64,000 nt of DNA, from positions 1-64,000 of the forward strand of contig NZ_JAHZMO010000011.1 of assembly GCF_020748185.1 (NCBI RefSeq). The letters are read 5' to 3'. How positions within the stretch are numbered: position 1 is the stretch's first letter; each line of letters begins with the position of its first letter. Source of the DNA: Terrisporobacter petrolearius. GTDB taxonomy: Bacteria > Bacillota > Clostridia > Peptostreptococcales > Peptostreptococcaceae. Positions 7,041-15,911 of the stretch are shown here, piece by piece. The notes under the pieces are model-generated. The model did no database searches. It saw only the letters and a program-made list of their open reading frames with translations, and was not told the origin of the DNA. The translations under genes and the position numbers were made by a program.

Positions 7041-9518
7041 TTATATAAATAAATTTAAATTTGATTCTTCTGTTGCTCCTAGATAAGATGCCACTCCGCC
7101 TATTTCTACACCATTAATAAATTCTTCTGCTTTTATACCCATAAGTTCCATACTCATGGAGCAAGCCACAACTTTCACACCCATATCCATTGCATTTTTT
7201 ATTAATGTGTCAATATCATCCACATTATGCTTTTTCATAATTTGTTTTATCATCTTAGGTCCTATACCACCCATATTCATTTGTGATAAAGGTAATTTAT
7301 CTGTATTTGATGGCAACATCATATCAAACATCTTTTCCATAGTATCTTTTGAAACAGATGGCTTGTCTTTACTTTTTAAGATATTAAGTCCCCAGAACGT
7401 AAAGAACATAGTTACTGGTTTTCCCATAGATGCAGCTCCTGTTGCTATTATAAATGATGCAATAGCTTTATCTAAATCACCACTAAATACTACCATCGTA
7501 GCTCCATCTTTTTCATTATTGCTTAAAGAGCAAGAAGGATTTACTTTTACATCTTTACTTCCTTTTTGTATATAAGCCACAAAAGCTTTTTTATTCTTGT
7601 CAAATTCAGATTTTAATAAAGTATTTCCTGTTTTATCACACCATGAATCAATGTCTTTTGTAAAACCAGGATCACTGGCCTTAACTTCTAGTATTTGATT
7701 TTCTTCCATTTTATTAATTTCTTCAAATACTCTTCTTATTGGACCAGGGCATTGAAGCCCACAAGCGTCTAAAGTAACATGAGCATCTACACTTCCCTTA
7801 TTAAAATCATTTTTACTCATTTCTTTTCCCCCATTATTTTTACTGATATTTTGATTATTTAAAGCTTTTTCTGCTTTTTTAACAGCTAAATATGTTTTTA
7901 TTCCACCATCAATATTTACGCAATCAAAACCATTTTGGGATAATATTCTACAAGCAATATATCCTCTAAGTCCTACCTGACATGTGACATAAATTATTTT
8001 ATTTTTAGGTATTTCATTCAATCTATGTCTTAAAACTGTTAAAGGTATATTAATAGAATTTTCTATTACTCCTGTAGCTAATTCAAACTCTTCTCTTATA
8101 TCTAGAATTATAGAATTATTATTGTCTAATTTATCAACTTCATACCATTGAATAACTTTTACATTTTTTTCAATTATATTTTCAGCGTAATATCCTAACA
8201 TATTTACAGGATCTTTTGCTGAATTGTATGGTGGAGCGTAACATACTTCCACATCTTGCAAATCATATATATTAAGATTGCCTTTTATTGCAGTAGCTAT
8301 TATATCGATTCTTTTTTCTACTCCATTTATTCCTACGCCTTGTGCTCCAAATATTTTTCCATCCTTAGGGTCAAATGTCATTTTATAAGATATTGGAAAA
8401 GCCCCAGGATAATATGATGCACTTGATGAAGGATGAATATGAATTACTTCATAATCAATTCCTAACTTTTTCAAAGTCCTTTCATTATTTCCTGTTGTAG
8501 CCACAGTATAGTCAAAAACTTTTGCTACAGATGATCCAAGACTACCTTTATACTCTGATTTTTTACCACAAATATTATCTGCAACTATTCTGCCTTGTCT
8601 ATTTGCTGGCCAAGCTAAAGGAATCATTGTAGGTTTTTTATTTACAAAATCCATAATCTCTACAGCATCACCTAATGCATAAATATTATTATCTGATGTT
8701 TTCATATGCTTATCAACTACTATAGCTCCTCGTTGGTTTAGTTTAAGACCACATTCTTTTGCAATATTCGTTTCTGGTTTCACACCTATAGATAAAATTA
8801 TCATATCTGTATTTATTTCTTTTCCACTTGCTAATACTATCTTTTTACCATTGTTTTCAAAAGAATTTACGCCATCTTTTAGGATAACTTGTATGCCTTT
8901 ATCTACAATATGCTCATGAATTATACTTGCCATTTCTATATCTAGTGGTGCCATAACTTGTTCACTAGCTTCTACTAATGTAAGATTTAACCCTAAATCA
9001 TACAAGTTTTCTAACATTTCAAGCCCAATAAATCCTCCGCCAACTACAGTTACATGCTTTGGTTTATTTTCATTTATGAAATTCTTAATTTTATCTGTAT
9101 CTGGTATATTTCTCAAAGTAAATAAATTATCACAATCATTGATTCCTGAAATTGGAGGCTTAATAGGACTTGCCCCTGGAGATAAAACTAAGTTATCATA
9201 ATTTTCTTCATAAGTTTCATTTGTTTTGTGATTTTTAACTGTTAATATTTTATTTTCCTTATCTATTTTAATAATTTCACTAAAATTTCTTATGTCTATA
9301 TTAAACTTATTACTCATAGATTCTACACTTGTGACTATCAACTTATCTCTTTCACTTATTGTCCCTCCAATATGATATGGAAGACCACAGTTGGCAAAAG
9401 AAATATACTCTCCTTTTTCAAACATTATAATATTTGCATTTTCATCTAATCTTCTAAGTCTAGCTGCTGTGGATGCACCACCTGCTACACCACCAACTAT
9501 AATTATCTTCTTACTCAT
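7041..9518 (-). CDS. CoA-disulfide reductase-like flavoprotein fused to rhodanese, TusA and DsrE-like domains
   Basis: 825 residues with four domains. Residues 1-440: FAD/NAD(P)-dependent reductase with GGVAGGASTAARLRR and redox-active Cys44 (SFANCGLPYH), as in CoA-disulfide reductases. About 460-550: rhodanese, Cys in VTCQVGLRG. About 580-650: TusA/SirA, motif CGLQCPGPIRR. About 665-825: DsrE/DsrF-like, with VVACSMSMELMG. Known relatives reduce CoA disulfides, persulfides or polysulfides and pass sulfur between domains; the exact substrate is inferred. An internal GGGGG site with ATG at 7820 could give a separate TusA-DsrE product. A Crp/Fnr-like palindrome lies upstream (9588-9602). Confidence 0.9.
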   Translation of the reverse strand: MSKKIIIVGGVAGGASTAARLRRLDENANIIMFEKGEYISFANCGLPYHIGGTISERDKLIVTSVESMSNKFNIDIRNFSEIIKIDKENKILTVKNHKTNETYEENYDNLVLSPGASPIKPPISGINDCDNLFTLRNIPDTDKIKNFINENKPKHVTVVGGGFIGLEMLENLYDLGLNLTLVEASEQVMAPLDIEMASIIHEHIVDKGIQVILKDGVNSFENNGKKIVLASGKEINTDMIILSIGVKPETNIAKECGLKLNQRGAIVVDKHMKTSDNNIYALGDAVEIMDFVNKKPTMIPLAWPANRQGRIVADNICGKKSEYKGSLGSSVAKVFDYTVATTGNNERTLKKLGIDYEVIHIHPSSSASYYPGAFPISYKMTFDPKDGKIFGAQGVGINGVEKRIDIIATAIKGNLNIYDLQDVEVCYAPPYNSAKDPVNMLGYYAENIIEKNVKVIQWYEVDKLDNNNSIILDIREEFELATGVIENSINIPLTVLRHRLNEIPKNKIIYVTCQVGLRGYIACRILSQNGFDCVNIDGGIKTYLAVKKAEKALNNQNISKNNGGKEMSKNDFNKGSVDAHVTLDACGLQCPGPIRRVFEEINKMEENQILEVKASDPGFTKDIDSWCDKTGNTLLKSEFDKNKKAFVAYIQKGSKDVKVNPSCSLSNNEKDGATMVVFSGDLDKAIASFIIATGAASMGKPVTMFFTFWGLNILKSKDKPSVSKDTMEKMFDMMLPSNTDKLPLSQMNMGGIGPKMIKQIMKKHNVDDIDTLIKNAMDMGVKVVACSMSMELMGIKAEEFINGVEIGGVASYLGATEESNLNLFI

Positions 9519-9587
9519 TATAAAACCCCCTACTTTTTATAAATAATACTTAGTACTTACAATATATATGAATAAGATTTTTTAGAC

Positions 9588-9602
9588 TGTAACATTGTCA
9601 CA
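9588..9602. promoter_or_regulatory. Crp/Fnr-like palindrome upstream of the CoA-disulfide reductase gene
   Basis: TGTAACATTGTCACA is a near-perfect inverted repeat (TGTRAC-N3-GTCACA) like Crp/Fnr-family operators. A -10-like TATATT for the minus-strand gene lies at 9561-9566, which would put the palindrome centre near -42, a common activator position. A Crp/Fnr regulator is encoded at 17110. Confidence 0.4.
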
Positions 9603-9736
9603 TAAAACGAATTTTTTTATTTTTTATCATTTAGATTGCAAATAATAATAAGTGGGTAATTATCTGATAAATAGATTTATATATGCAATTAATATATTAA
9701 TAAAATTGTGAAATAATATTTAAAGGAGACCTTTCA

Positions 9737-10048
9737 ATGAAGATATATGAAGATATAAGTTCACTAGAACTGAATAATATGATAAATAATAAAGAAAAAC
9801 TCATATTACTTGATGTTAGAACAGAAGCAGAATATAATACTAGTCGTATCCCTAATGCTATAAATATTCCTATAAGTGATTTAGATTTACAAATAGATCA
9901 CTTATTACCCTATAAAGATGAAAAAGTTATTATTTACTGTCGTTCTGGGAAAAGGAGTGTTTACGCTGCCCATTTATTAGATGAATATGGATTTAAGCAT
10001 TTATACAATTTAACACAAGGTATTATTGGCCATTTGAATTATTTATAA
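9737..10048 (+). CDS. Rhodanese-like sulfurtransferase
   Basis: 103 residues, a single rhodanese domain with the active-site loop CRSGKRS and the upstream CH2A-like segment LLDVRTEAEYNTSRIPNAINIP. It would carry a persulfide on the loop cysteine in the cytoplasm. It is divergent from the multidomain CoA-disulfide reductase gene, which has its own rhodanese domain, so a shared sulfur-handling role is likely. The ATG follows AAAGGAGACC, and a terminator follows the stop codon. Confidence 0.93.
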   Translation: MKIYEDISSLELNNMINNKEKLILLDVRTEAEYNTSRIPNAINIPISDLDLQIDHLLPYKDEKVIIYCRSGKRSVYAAHLLDEYGFKHLYNLTQGIIGHLNYL

Positions 10049-10053
10049 AAATA

Positions 10054-10087
10054 AAAATACCCACCTTATATATGAAGTGGGTATTTT
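10054..10087 (+). terminator. Intrinsic terminator of the rhodanese gene
   Basis: Stem AAAATACCCACCT/AGTGGGTATTTT with a short AT loop just after the stop codon. Confidence 0.8.
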
Positions 10088-10226
10088 ATTATAAATTTCT
10101 TAAGTATTTCTTAATATTTATAAGATTTTTAATAGTATTCAAAATTTGTTATATAATAATTATAAGGTTACATATACTCTATTTGAAGAAATAAATTTAC
10201 ATTATTAAAAGAAAAGGAGAATTAAC

Positions 10227-10565
10227 ATGAGAAGAATATCTTTGTTTATTGTTATTAATGCAATATCTTTATTTATAGTTTCAAATTTAATGTCTAGCGT
10301 ATATATAGGCTCTTTATCAACTTTAATAATACTTACTATAATTTTTGGATGCCTTAACTTAATAGTAAAACCCATTATACAATTTTTCTCATTTCCTATA
10401 ACTATTTTAACTTTAGGATTATTTTCATTAGTTATTAATGGTATAGTTTTATACTTAGCTTTTTCTATAGTACCAGGTGCAGAACTTAACGGAATGTTAA
10501 ATTCGATTTGGGCTGCCATATTATTATCTATAGCCAATTCTATATTGTATAGTATTTTTGATTAA
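10227..10565 (+). CDS. Small four-helix membrane protein, phage-holin-4-like family
   Basis: 112 residues with four hydrophobic segments (about residues 5-24, 29-50, 56-80, 90-110) and the block FGCLNLIVKPIIQFFSFPIT typical of the bacterial holin_4_2/YvlD-like family. Members are widespread chromosomal membrane proteins; the holin name is historical and lysis is not implied, as no phage genes are nearby. The ATG follows AAGGAG. A bidirectional terminator shared with phoU follows. Confidence 0.8.
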   Translation: MRRISLFIVINAISLFIVSNLMSSVYIGSLSTLIILTIIFGCLNLIVKPIIQFFSFPITILTLGLFSLVINGIVLYLAFSIVPGAELNGMLNSIWAAILLSIANSILYSIFD

Positions 10566-10595
10566 TAACATTGTTTAATGATGTTTTATTGCAAT

Positions 10596-10633
10596 AAAAA
10601 ATCTGTAAAGATATTTTCTTTACAGATTTTTTA
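10596..10633. terminator. Bidirectional terminator between the holin-like gene and phoU
   Basis: Stem AAATCTGTAAAG/CTTTACAGATTT with A and T runs on both sides, placed between convergent genes. Confidence 0.85.
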
Positions 10634-10635
10634 AT

Positions 10636-11295
10636 TTAATCCAGTTCAAGCATTTCGCCTTTTATAGAATATATTATCATTTCACAAATATTTGTTACAT
10701 GATCTCCTATCCTTTCTAAAAATCGTCCAACTAGCAACAACCTTACAGCCTGAGGTATATTTCTTTCATCTCTTTTCATCGCAGAAATACAATCTATATA
10801 TACTTCATTGTATAAATCGTCTATTATGTCGTCTTGCAAAGCCGTTTTATGGGCCAATTTTACATCACTATTTATAAAAGCAACTTTTGCACTTTTTAAC
10901 ATATCCATACTTACTCTTTTCATTTTAGGTATATCTATTAGCTCTTCAACGTACTCATCTTTACCTATTTTAATTGTTTCCATGGCAATATTAACAGCAT
11001 AATCACCAATTCTTTCAAGCTCAGTAGACATAGTACTAAGCGCGTATATAGTTCTTAAGTCTTTTGCCATAGGTTGCCTAAGGGCAATTAATTCAATAAT
11101 TTGCTCTCTTATATATCCTCTTAAATTATCTATATCATCATCTAAGCCTATTATTTCTTTAGATTTTTCTATATTTTTTTCAACCATTGCATTTACAGCT
11201 TCTTCAACAATATTTTCACACTTATCCATCATATCTATGGCAATATCTTTTAAAGAATTTATACTTAAACCTAAGTTATTATCATTTTTTTTCAT
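10636..11295 (-). CDS. phoU: Phosphate signalling regulator PhoU
   Basis: 219 residues, all helical, with the two PhoU repeats each centred on metal-binding E/D-rich motifs (LERIGDYAVNIAMETI and LERIGDHVTNICEMII). PhoU links the PstSCAB transporter to phosphate sensing and restrains phosphate uptake. It is the last gene of the pst operon, 17 bases after pstB, with the site GGGGTG before the ATG. Confidence 0.95.
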   Translation of the reverse strand: MKKNDNNLGLSINSLKDIAIDMMDKCENIVEEAVNAMVEKNIEKSKEIIGLDDDIDNLRGYIREQIIELIALRQPMAKDLRTIYALSTMSTELERIGDYAVNIAMETIKIGKDEYVEELIDIPKMKRVSMDMLKSAKVAFINSDVKLAHKTALQDDIIDDLYNEVYIDCISAMKRDERNIPQAVRLLLVGRFLERIGDHVTNICEMIIYSIKGEMLELD

Positions 11296-11312
11296 GTTAA
11301 CACCCCTTATTT

Positions 11313-12071
11313 TTATCCAAATCTACCTGTAATATAGTCTTCTGTTCTTTGATCTTTAGGATTTGTAAATACTGTTTTTGTGTTATCAAATTCTACCAAA
11401 TCACCACTTAGAAAAAATGCTGTTTTATCAGAGATCCTTGCTGCTTGTTGCATATTGTGAGTTACTATTACCACTGTAAACTTTTCCTTCATTTCTTCTA
11501 TAAGTTCTTCTACCTTTAGTGTGGAAATAGGATCTAGGGCTGAAGTTGGCTCATCCATAAGTATAACTTCAGGCTTAAGTGCAATAGTTCTTGCTATACA
11601 AATACGTTGCTGTTGACCTCCAGACAGTCCAAGGGCTGAAGATTTAAGTCTATCTTTAACTTCATCCCAAATAGCCGCACCTTTTAAACTTTCTTCAACA
11701 ATTTTATCCAGTTGTTTTTTGTCTTTTATACCATGTGCTCTTGGACCATATGCCACATTATCATAAATACTCATTGGAAATGGATTTGGTTTTTGAAATA
11801 CCATTCCCACCTTTGTCCTAAGCTCTATGACATCGTCATCTTTATAAATATCTACTCCATCTAACTTAATTTCTCCATTTATTTTCACATTATCAATAAG
11901 ATCATTCATTCTGTTTAAAGTTCTTAAAAATGTAGATTTTCCACATCCCGATGGACCAATTAAAGCAGTTACTTCGTTAGCTTCTATATCTATATTTATA
12001 TTTTTTAAAGCTTTATTATCACCATAAAATAACTCTAAATTTCTTGCACTTATTTTAATATTTTGTGACAT
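11313..12071 (-). CDS. pstB: Phosphate ABC transporter ATP-binding protein
   Basis: 252 residues. Walker [10 protein letters not shown] (about 38-46), ABC signature LSGGQQQR and Walker [14 protein letters not shown] are intact, and the family block [21 protein letters not shown] marks it as PstB. It powers phosphate import on the inner face of the membrane together with PstA and PstC. The start follows GAGAGGTG. Confidence 0.97.
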   Translation of the reverse strand: MSQNIKISARNLELFYGDNKALKNINIDIEANEVTALIGPSGCGKSTFLRTLNRMNDLIDNVKINGEIKLDGVDIYKDDDVIELRTKVGMVFQKPNPFPMSIYDNVAYGPRAHGIKDKKQLDKIVEESLKGAAIWDEVKDRLKSSALGLSGGQQQRICIARTIALKPEVILMDEPTSALDPISTLKVEELIEEMKEKFTVVIVTHNMQQAARISDKTAFFLSGDLVEFDNTKTVFTNPKDQRTEDYITGRFG

Positions 12072-12085
12072 TTTAACACCTCTCT

Positions 12086-12907
12086 TTAGTAATTAGCTTG
12101 GTTAAATTTCTTACTTATTAATTTAGCAATATAGTTTAGAGCTAATATTATTACTATTAAAACTATTCCCACTGCACAAGCTTGGTTTATATCTCCATTT
12201 TCCTTAGTTACTAAATATGCTTGTACTGTTAAAGTTCTTGCACTATCAAATAATGAGTAAGGCATTTGTGTCACAGTGCCTGCTGTGAGCAATATAGCCG
12301 CTGATTCTCCAATAACTCTACCCATGGCTAAAATTACCCCAGACAAAATCCCTGGTATGGCACTTGGAATAATAATTTTATATAGAGTTTGAAACTTTGT
12401 TGCACCTAATCCTAGAGATGCTTCTCTATAACTGTCAGGTACCGTTTTTAAGGACTCTTCTGTAGTTCTAATTATAATAGGAAGAATTATAATAGATACA
12501 GTAAGCGCTCCTGATAATATGGAATAAGAATAATTAAGAGCTACCACGAAAAAAATTCCTCCGAATAATCCATAAACTATGGATGGTATTCCTGATAAAC
12601 TTTCTGTAGCAAATCTAATTATTTTAACTATCTTTCCTTGTTTAGCATATTCTTGCAGATATACTGCTGATAATATTCCAATAGGAGTTGCTATTAATAT
12701 GGCTAATAATACTACATATAATGTAGTTACAATCATTGGCTTAATTCCACCACCACTAGAAGAATAATTTGCAAATATAAAGGATGGACTAATCAATTTT
12801 ATACCATTTAAAAATATGAAGCCTACTATTAATATAAGAACACTTACTGTAAATATTGCACTCAAGTATACTAAAGCATTCAATATGTTATCTTTAGTTT
12901 TATTCAT
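12086..12907 (-). CDS. pstA: Phosphate ABC transporter permease PstA
   Basis: 273 residues with six predicted membrane segments and the EAA-type cytoplasmic loop [20 protein letters not shown] that contacts the ATPase. The ATG is one base after the pstC stop and its ribosome binding site AAGGAGG lies inside the end of pstC, so the two are translationally coupled. Confidence 0.95.
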   Translation of the reverse strand: MNKTKDNILNALVYLSAIFTVSVLILIVGFIFLNGIKLISPSFIFANYSSSGGGIKPMIVTTLYVVLLAILIATPIGILSAVYLQEYAKQGKIVKIIRFATESLSGIPSIVYGLFGGIFFVVALNYSYSILSGALTVSIIILPIIIRTTEESLKTVPDSYREASLGLGATKFQTLYKIIIPSAIPGILSGVILAMGRVIGESAAILLTAGTVTQMPYSLFDSARTLTVQAYLVTKENGDINQACAVGIVLIVIILALNYIAKLISKKFNQANY

Positions 12908-12908
12908 A

Positions 12909-13811
12909 TTAGTCTTCCTCCTTATTAGAAATCATACTTAGTATTAAGTTAAGTATAATTATAAATATAAATAGTACAATTCCTGTTGCAAATAGCATTT
13001 CTTGATGAGTACCAAAAGCATATCCCATTTCTAAAACAATATTTGTGGTAAGAGGTCTTACGCTATCCATTAATGAACTTGGAATTGCTGGTGAATTTCC
13101 TGCTACCAGTATAACTGCCATAGTTTCACCAATAGCACGCCCTACTCCAAGTACTACAGCTGCTAAAATTCCTGATTTTGCAGCTGGAAGAACTATATTA
13201 AAAGTAGTTTGTGCCTTTGATGCTCCAAGAGCCAAAGATGCTTCTTTATATGATTTAGGTACAGCTCTTATTGCTGTTTCTGACACAGTAATTATAGTTG
13301 GTAACATCATTACTGCTAAAACAATAATTACTGCTAGTAAACTTTGTCCTTTTGGTAAATTAAATAATTTTTGTATATTAGGAACGAGAAATGCTAAACC
13401 AAATATTCCATATAATACTGATGGAATTCCTGCCAATAATTCTACTGCTGGTGAAATTATTTTACTTAAGGATTTTGGGGCAACTTCTACTATAAATGTT
13501 GCAGTTAAAATTCCCACAGGAACACCTATAATTAAAGAACCTAAGGTTGCATATACTGATGCTAATATCATAGGCAATATACCAAATTTGTCTGCAGATG
13601 GTACCCATTCTGTTCCAAATAAAAAATCAATAAATGAATATCCTTTCGATATAAATGGTATGGAACCTTTATAGAAAACAAAACCTATTATAAGTAGTAA
13701 GCTTATTACAGAAATAAATGCACTTAGTAAAAATATCTTTGATGTAAGACTTTCTATTAAATATTTATTTTTATTTGAATTATTTTTTACGCGATTAATA
13801 TTTTCGTTCAT
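12909..13811 (-). CDS. pstC: Phosphate ABC transporter permease PstC
   Basis: 300 residues, six membrane segments, EAA loop SYKEASLALGASKAQTTFNI, and the family block ATFIVEVAPKSLSKIISPAVE. It pairs with PstA to form the phosphate channel. The start follows AAGGAGAAGCC. An 11-bp hairpin separates it from pstS and may lower its expression relative to the binding protein. Confidence 0.95.
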   Translation of the reverse strand: MNENINRVKNNSNKNKYLIESLTSKIFLLSAFISVISLLLIIGFVFYKGSIPFISKGYSFIDFLFGTEWVPSADKFGILPMILASVYATLGSLIIGVPVGILTATFIVEVAPKSLSKIISPAVELLAGIPSVLYGIFGLAFLVPNIQKLFNLPKGQSLLAVIIVLAVMMLPTIITVSETAIRAVPKSYKEASLALGASKAQTTFNIVLPAAKSGILAAVVLGVGRAIGETMAVILVAGNSPAIPSSLMDSVRPLTTNIVLEMGYAFGTHQEMLFATGIVLFIFIIILNLILSMISNKEED

Positions 13812-13832
13812 AGGCTTCTCCTTAGATATATA

Positions 13833-13863
13833 AAATCCTCCTTAGATTAATAAAGGAGGATTT
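13833..13863 (-). promoter_or_regulatory. Intergenic hairpin between pstS and pstC
   Basis: A perfect 11-bp stem AAATCCTCCTT/AAGGAGGATTT with a 9-base loop and only a short T tract on the minus strand. Hairpins in this place in binding-protein transporter operons usually protect the upstream mRNA or partly terminate; that role is inferred. Confidence 0.55.
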
Positions 13864-13873
13864 ATTGAGCATA

Positions 13874-14713
13874 TTATTTTATTCTTATTAATCCATTTTC
13901 TTCTACAATTTTTTGTCCTTCTTCACTTAAGATAAAATCTATTAATTTATTTCCATTATCTTTTAAATTTTCTTCTTTATATACTAATAAAAGCTGTCTT
14001 GATATTTTATAAGATTTATTTTTTACATTTTCTGCTTTTGGTGCAATTTCATCAATATTTATAGCATTTATTTTATTGTCTACATATTCAAAAGATATAA
14101 ATCCAATAGCATTTTCATTGCCAGCTACTGTTGATTTTATATTTCCTGATCCATCGCCTATTTGGGCACTTTTAGTAAGTTCTTCTGATGTATATCCTAC
14201 TATTTCTTGAAAAGCATCTCTAGTTCCAGAACCATCTTCTCTTGAAACAACGACTATTTCACTATCTTTTCCACCTAATTCTTTCCAATTTTTAATTTTG
14301 CCAGTATAAATATCTTTTACTTGTGACATTGTAAGAGATTTTACATTGTTAGCTTTATTTACGATTATAGCTATTCCATCATAAGCAATTTCAACTTCCG
14401 TAAGACTTTCTGCTTTTTCTTGATCTTTTAAATCACGAGATGACATACCTATTTGAACTGTTCCATTTATTGCATCTTTTATTCCTGCTGAAGAACCTAA
14501 CTGATTTATTTCAACTTTCATATCTGAATTAGCTTCTTGAAATTTTTCTGCTTCTTTTTCCATAAGAGGTCCCACAGACGTTGATCCTGACACAGTTATA
14601 CTACTAGTGCTAGAATTAGACTTTTCATTAGTTTCAGTTTTTCTACAAGCTGTAGATATAAGCATTGTAACTAAACATAAAAACAGTGCAATTAGTCTTG
14701 TTTGTTTTGACAT
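13874..14713 (-). CDS. pstS: Phosphate-binding lipoprotein PstS
   Basis: 279 residues. A lipoprotein signal ends in LISTAC with lipidated Cys23, then a Ser/Thr-rich linker. The mature protein has the phosphate-site blocks SGSTSVGPL, GSSAGIKDAI, IGMSSRDL and VSREDGSGTRDAF. It is anchored outside the membrane and delivers phosphate to PstCA. First gene of pstSCAB-phoU. The ATG follows GGTGGAGG. No convincing PhoP box was recognised upstream. Confidence 0.96.
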   Translation of the reverse strand: MSKQTRLIALFLCLVTMLISTACRKTETNEKSNSSTSSITVSGSTSVGPLMEKEAEKFQEANSDMKVEINQLGSSAGIKDAINGTVQIGMSSRDLKDQEKAESLTEVEIAYDGIAIIVNKANNVKSLTMSQVKDIYTGKIKNWKELGGKDSEIVVVSREDGSGTRDAFQEIVGYTSEELTKSAQIGDGSGNIKSTVAGNENAIGFISFEYVDNKINAINIDEIAPKAENVKNKSYKISRQLLLVYKEENLKDNGNKLIDFILSEEGQKIVEENGLIRIK

Positions 14714-14831
14714 ATATTATACCTCCACCATTATGTAATAAATATTTTGTTATTTTAAATTATAATTAGTATAACCATGTAAAAAGATTTATATTTTCAA
14801 CATGCTATATAAAATTTTATTCTACTTAAGT

Positions 14832-14860
14832 AAAAAAAGACATCATACGATGCCTTTTTT
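14832..14860 (-). terminator. Intrinsic terminator of the alarmone synthetase gene
   Basis: Minus-strand stem AGGCATCGTATGATGTCT followed by seven T, overlapping the stop codon region. Confidence 0.8.
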
Positions 14861-15722
14861 ATTTTATTTTTAATATATCATCAATTTCATTAATTAAATT
14901 TTTCTTATCTACATCAGAAATATATTCTTTATCATAAATTTTTTCTTTGATGCTTTCTATTTTCTTATCTTTTTCATGAATTTTTGCTTTGAACTTATTT
15001 TCAACTTCTTGAATACTTTGACTTAGTCTATTTATTAGAGACGCCATCTCGTCAGAACTTCCTGCTATTCTATTTAATAACATTAAGTTTTGGCCTAAAA
15101 GATCTGGAATATCTTCATGAGAGTATCTAAGTTGATGATCTATTTCTCCATATCCCTCTTCAAATATAGTTCTAACTTGAACCTCCGTAATAAGCTTTTT
15201 ATTAGTTGGATAAGATTCTAATAAATAATGTACAGATCTATACCCTGATGGTCTTGAACAAACAGCTATTCCCTGTTCATCAAATTTTGTCGTATCATCT
15301 CCTTCTCTTACATTAGCTACTATTTCCATAACTTCCCACATATTAGTTATAAAATTATGAATTTCTTCCCAATCCTCTTTAAATATATGTATTACTCTTA
15401 TACCAAGTAAATCTGTAATTTCATCTTTATAGTTTTCTGCTGTAAAATTAAAATCTTGTCCATACTTAGCTCTTCTTTCAGGAGTTTTCCTAATTACTTT
15501 TTCTATTAAATGACTTACATCTTTTACTCTAGTTTTTACTGAGTGAACTTTTGGCTGAGCTCTAAGTATATTTGCAACTAAATCTGCCTGTGTTTCATAG
15601 CTTTTTTTTGAATTGATAAAGTCATCGTGTATTGCTTTTAAATCCTTCCAACTTATATTTTCTTTTTTAAGTTCTTCTTCATTTATTTTATACATATTTA
15701 AAAACTGTTCTTTATTTATCAT
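14859..15722 (-). CDS. Small alarmone synthetase, RelA/SpoT synthetase domain (RelQ-like)
   Basis: 287 residues. The (p)ppGpp synthetase fold spans about 40-215 with the signatures GYRSVHYLL (161-169) and EVQVRTIFEEGYGEIDHQL (180-198); no HD hydrolase and no TGS/ACT domains are present. A charged coiled-coil tail (about 235-287) follows, probably for oligomerisation. It would make (p)ppGpp from ATP and GDP/GTP in the cytoplasm during stress. It is a little longer than typical RelQ/RelP. The ATG follows GGAGGAG. It stands alone upstream of the phosphate operon. Confidence 0.9.
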   Translation of the reverse strand: MINKEQFLNMYKINEEELKKENISWKDLKAIHDDFINSKKSYETQADLVANILRAQPKVHSVKTRVKDVSHLIEKVIRKTPERRAKYGQDFNFTAENYKDEITDLLGIRVIHIFKEDWEEIHNFITNMWEVMEIVANVREGDDTTKFDEQGIAVCSRPSGYRSVHYLLESYPTNKKLITEVQVRTIFEEGYGEIDHQLRYSHEDIPDLLGQNLMLLNRIAGSSDEMASLINRLSQSIQEVENKFKAKIHEKDKKIESIKEKIYDKEYISDVDKKNLINEIDDILKIK

Positions 15723-15819
15723 TTTCTCCTCCAGCTAATTATATCTATTTTTATTTTACCTTATAATTATGCATATTTATATTTTTTTTATCCTTATTAT
15801 TATATTCTTAATTTATATA

Positions 15820-15849
15820 TTGATAAATCTAGATCGATAATGGTATAAT
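15820..15849 (+). promoter_or_regulatory. Likely promoter of the secreted Ig-like protein gene
   Basis: -35 TTGATA (15820-15825), 18-base spacer, -10 TATAAT (15844-15849), about 60 bases before the start codon. Confidence 0.5.
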
Positions 15850-15911
15850 TTTCCATGTAACGTCAAAAAAATTTTATAAAAATATTAATCATGATTTAGG
15901 GGGTATATGTA

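Noticed and set aside
10227-10565. Holin-like protein as a sign of a prophage
   Set aside because: No other phage genes are near, and this membrane family is common on bacterial chromosomes.
13045-13674. 209-codon plus-strand open frame opposite pstC
   Set aside because: Shadow of pstC, which has strong family motifs and operon context; no ribosome site for the antisense frame.
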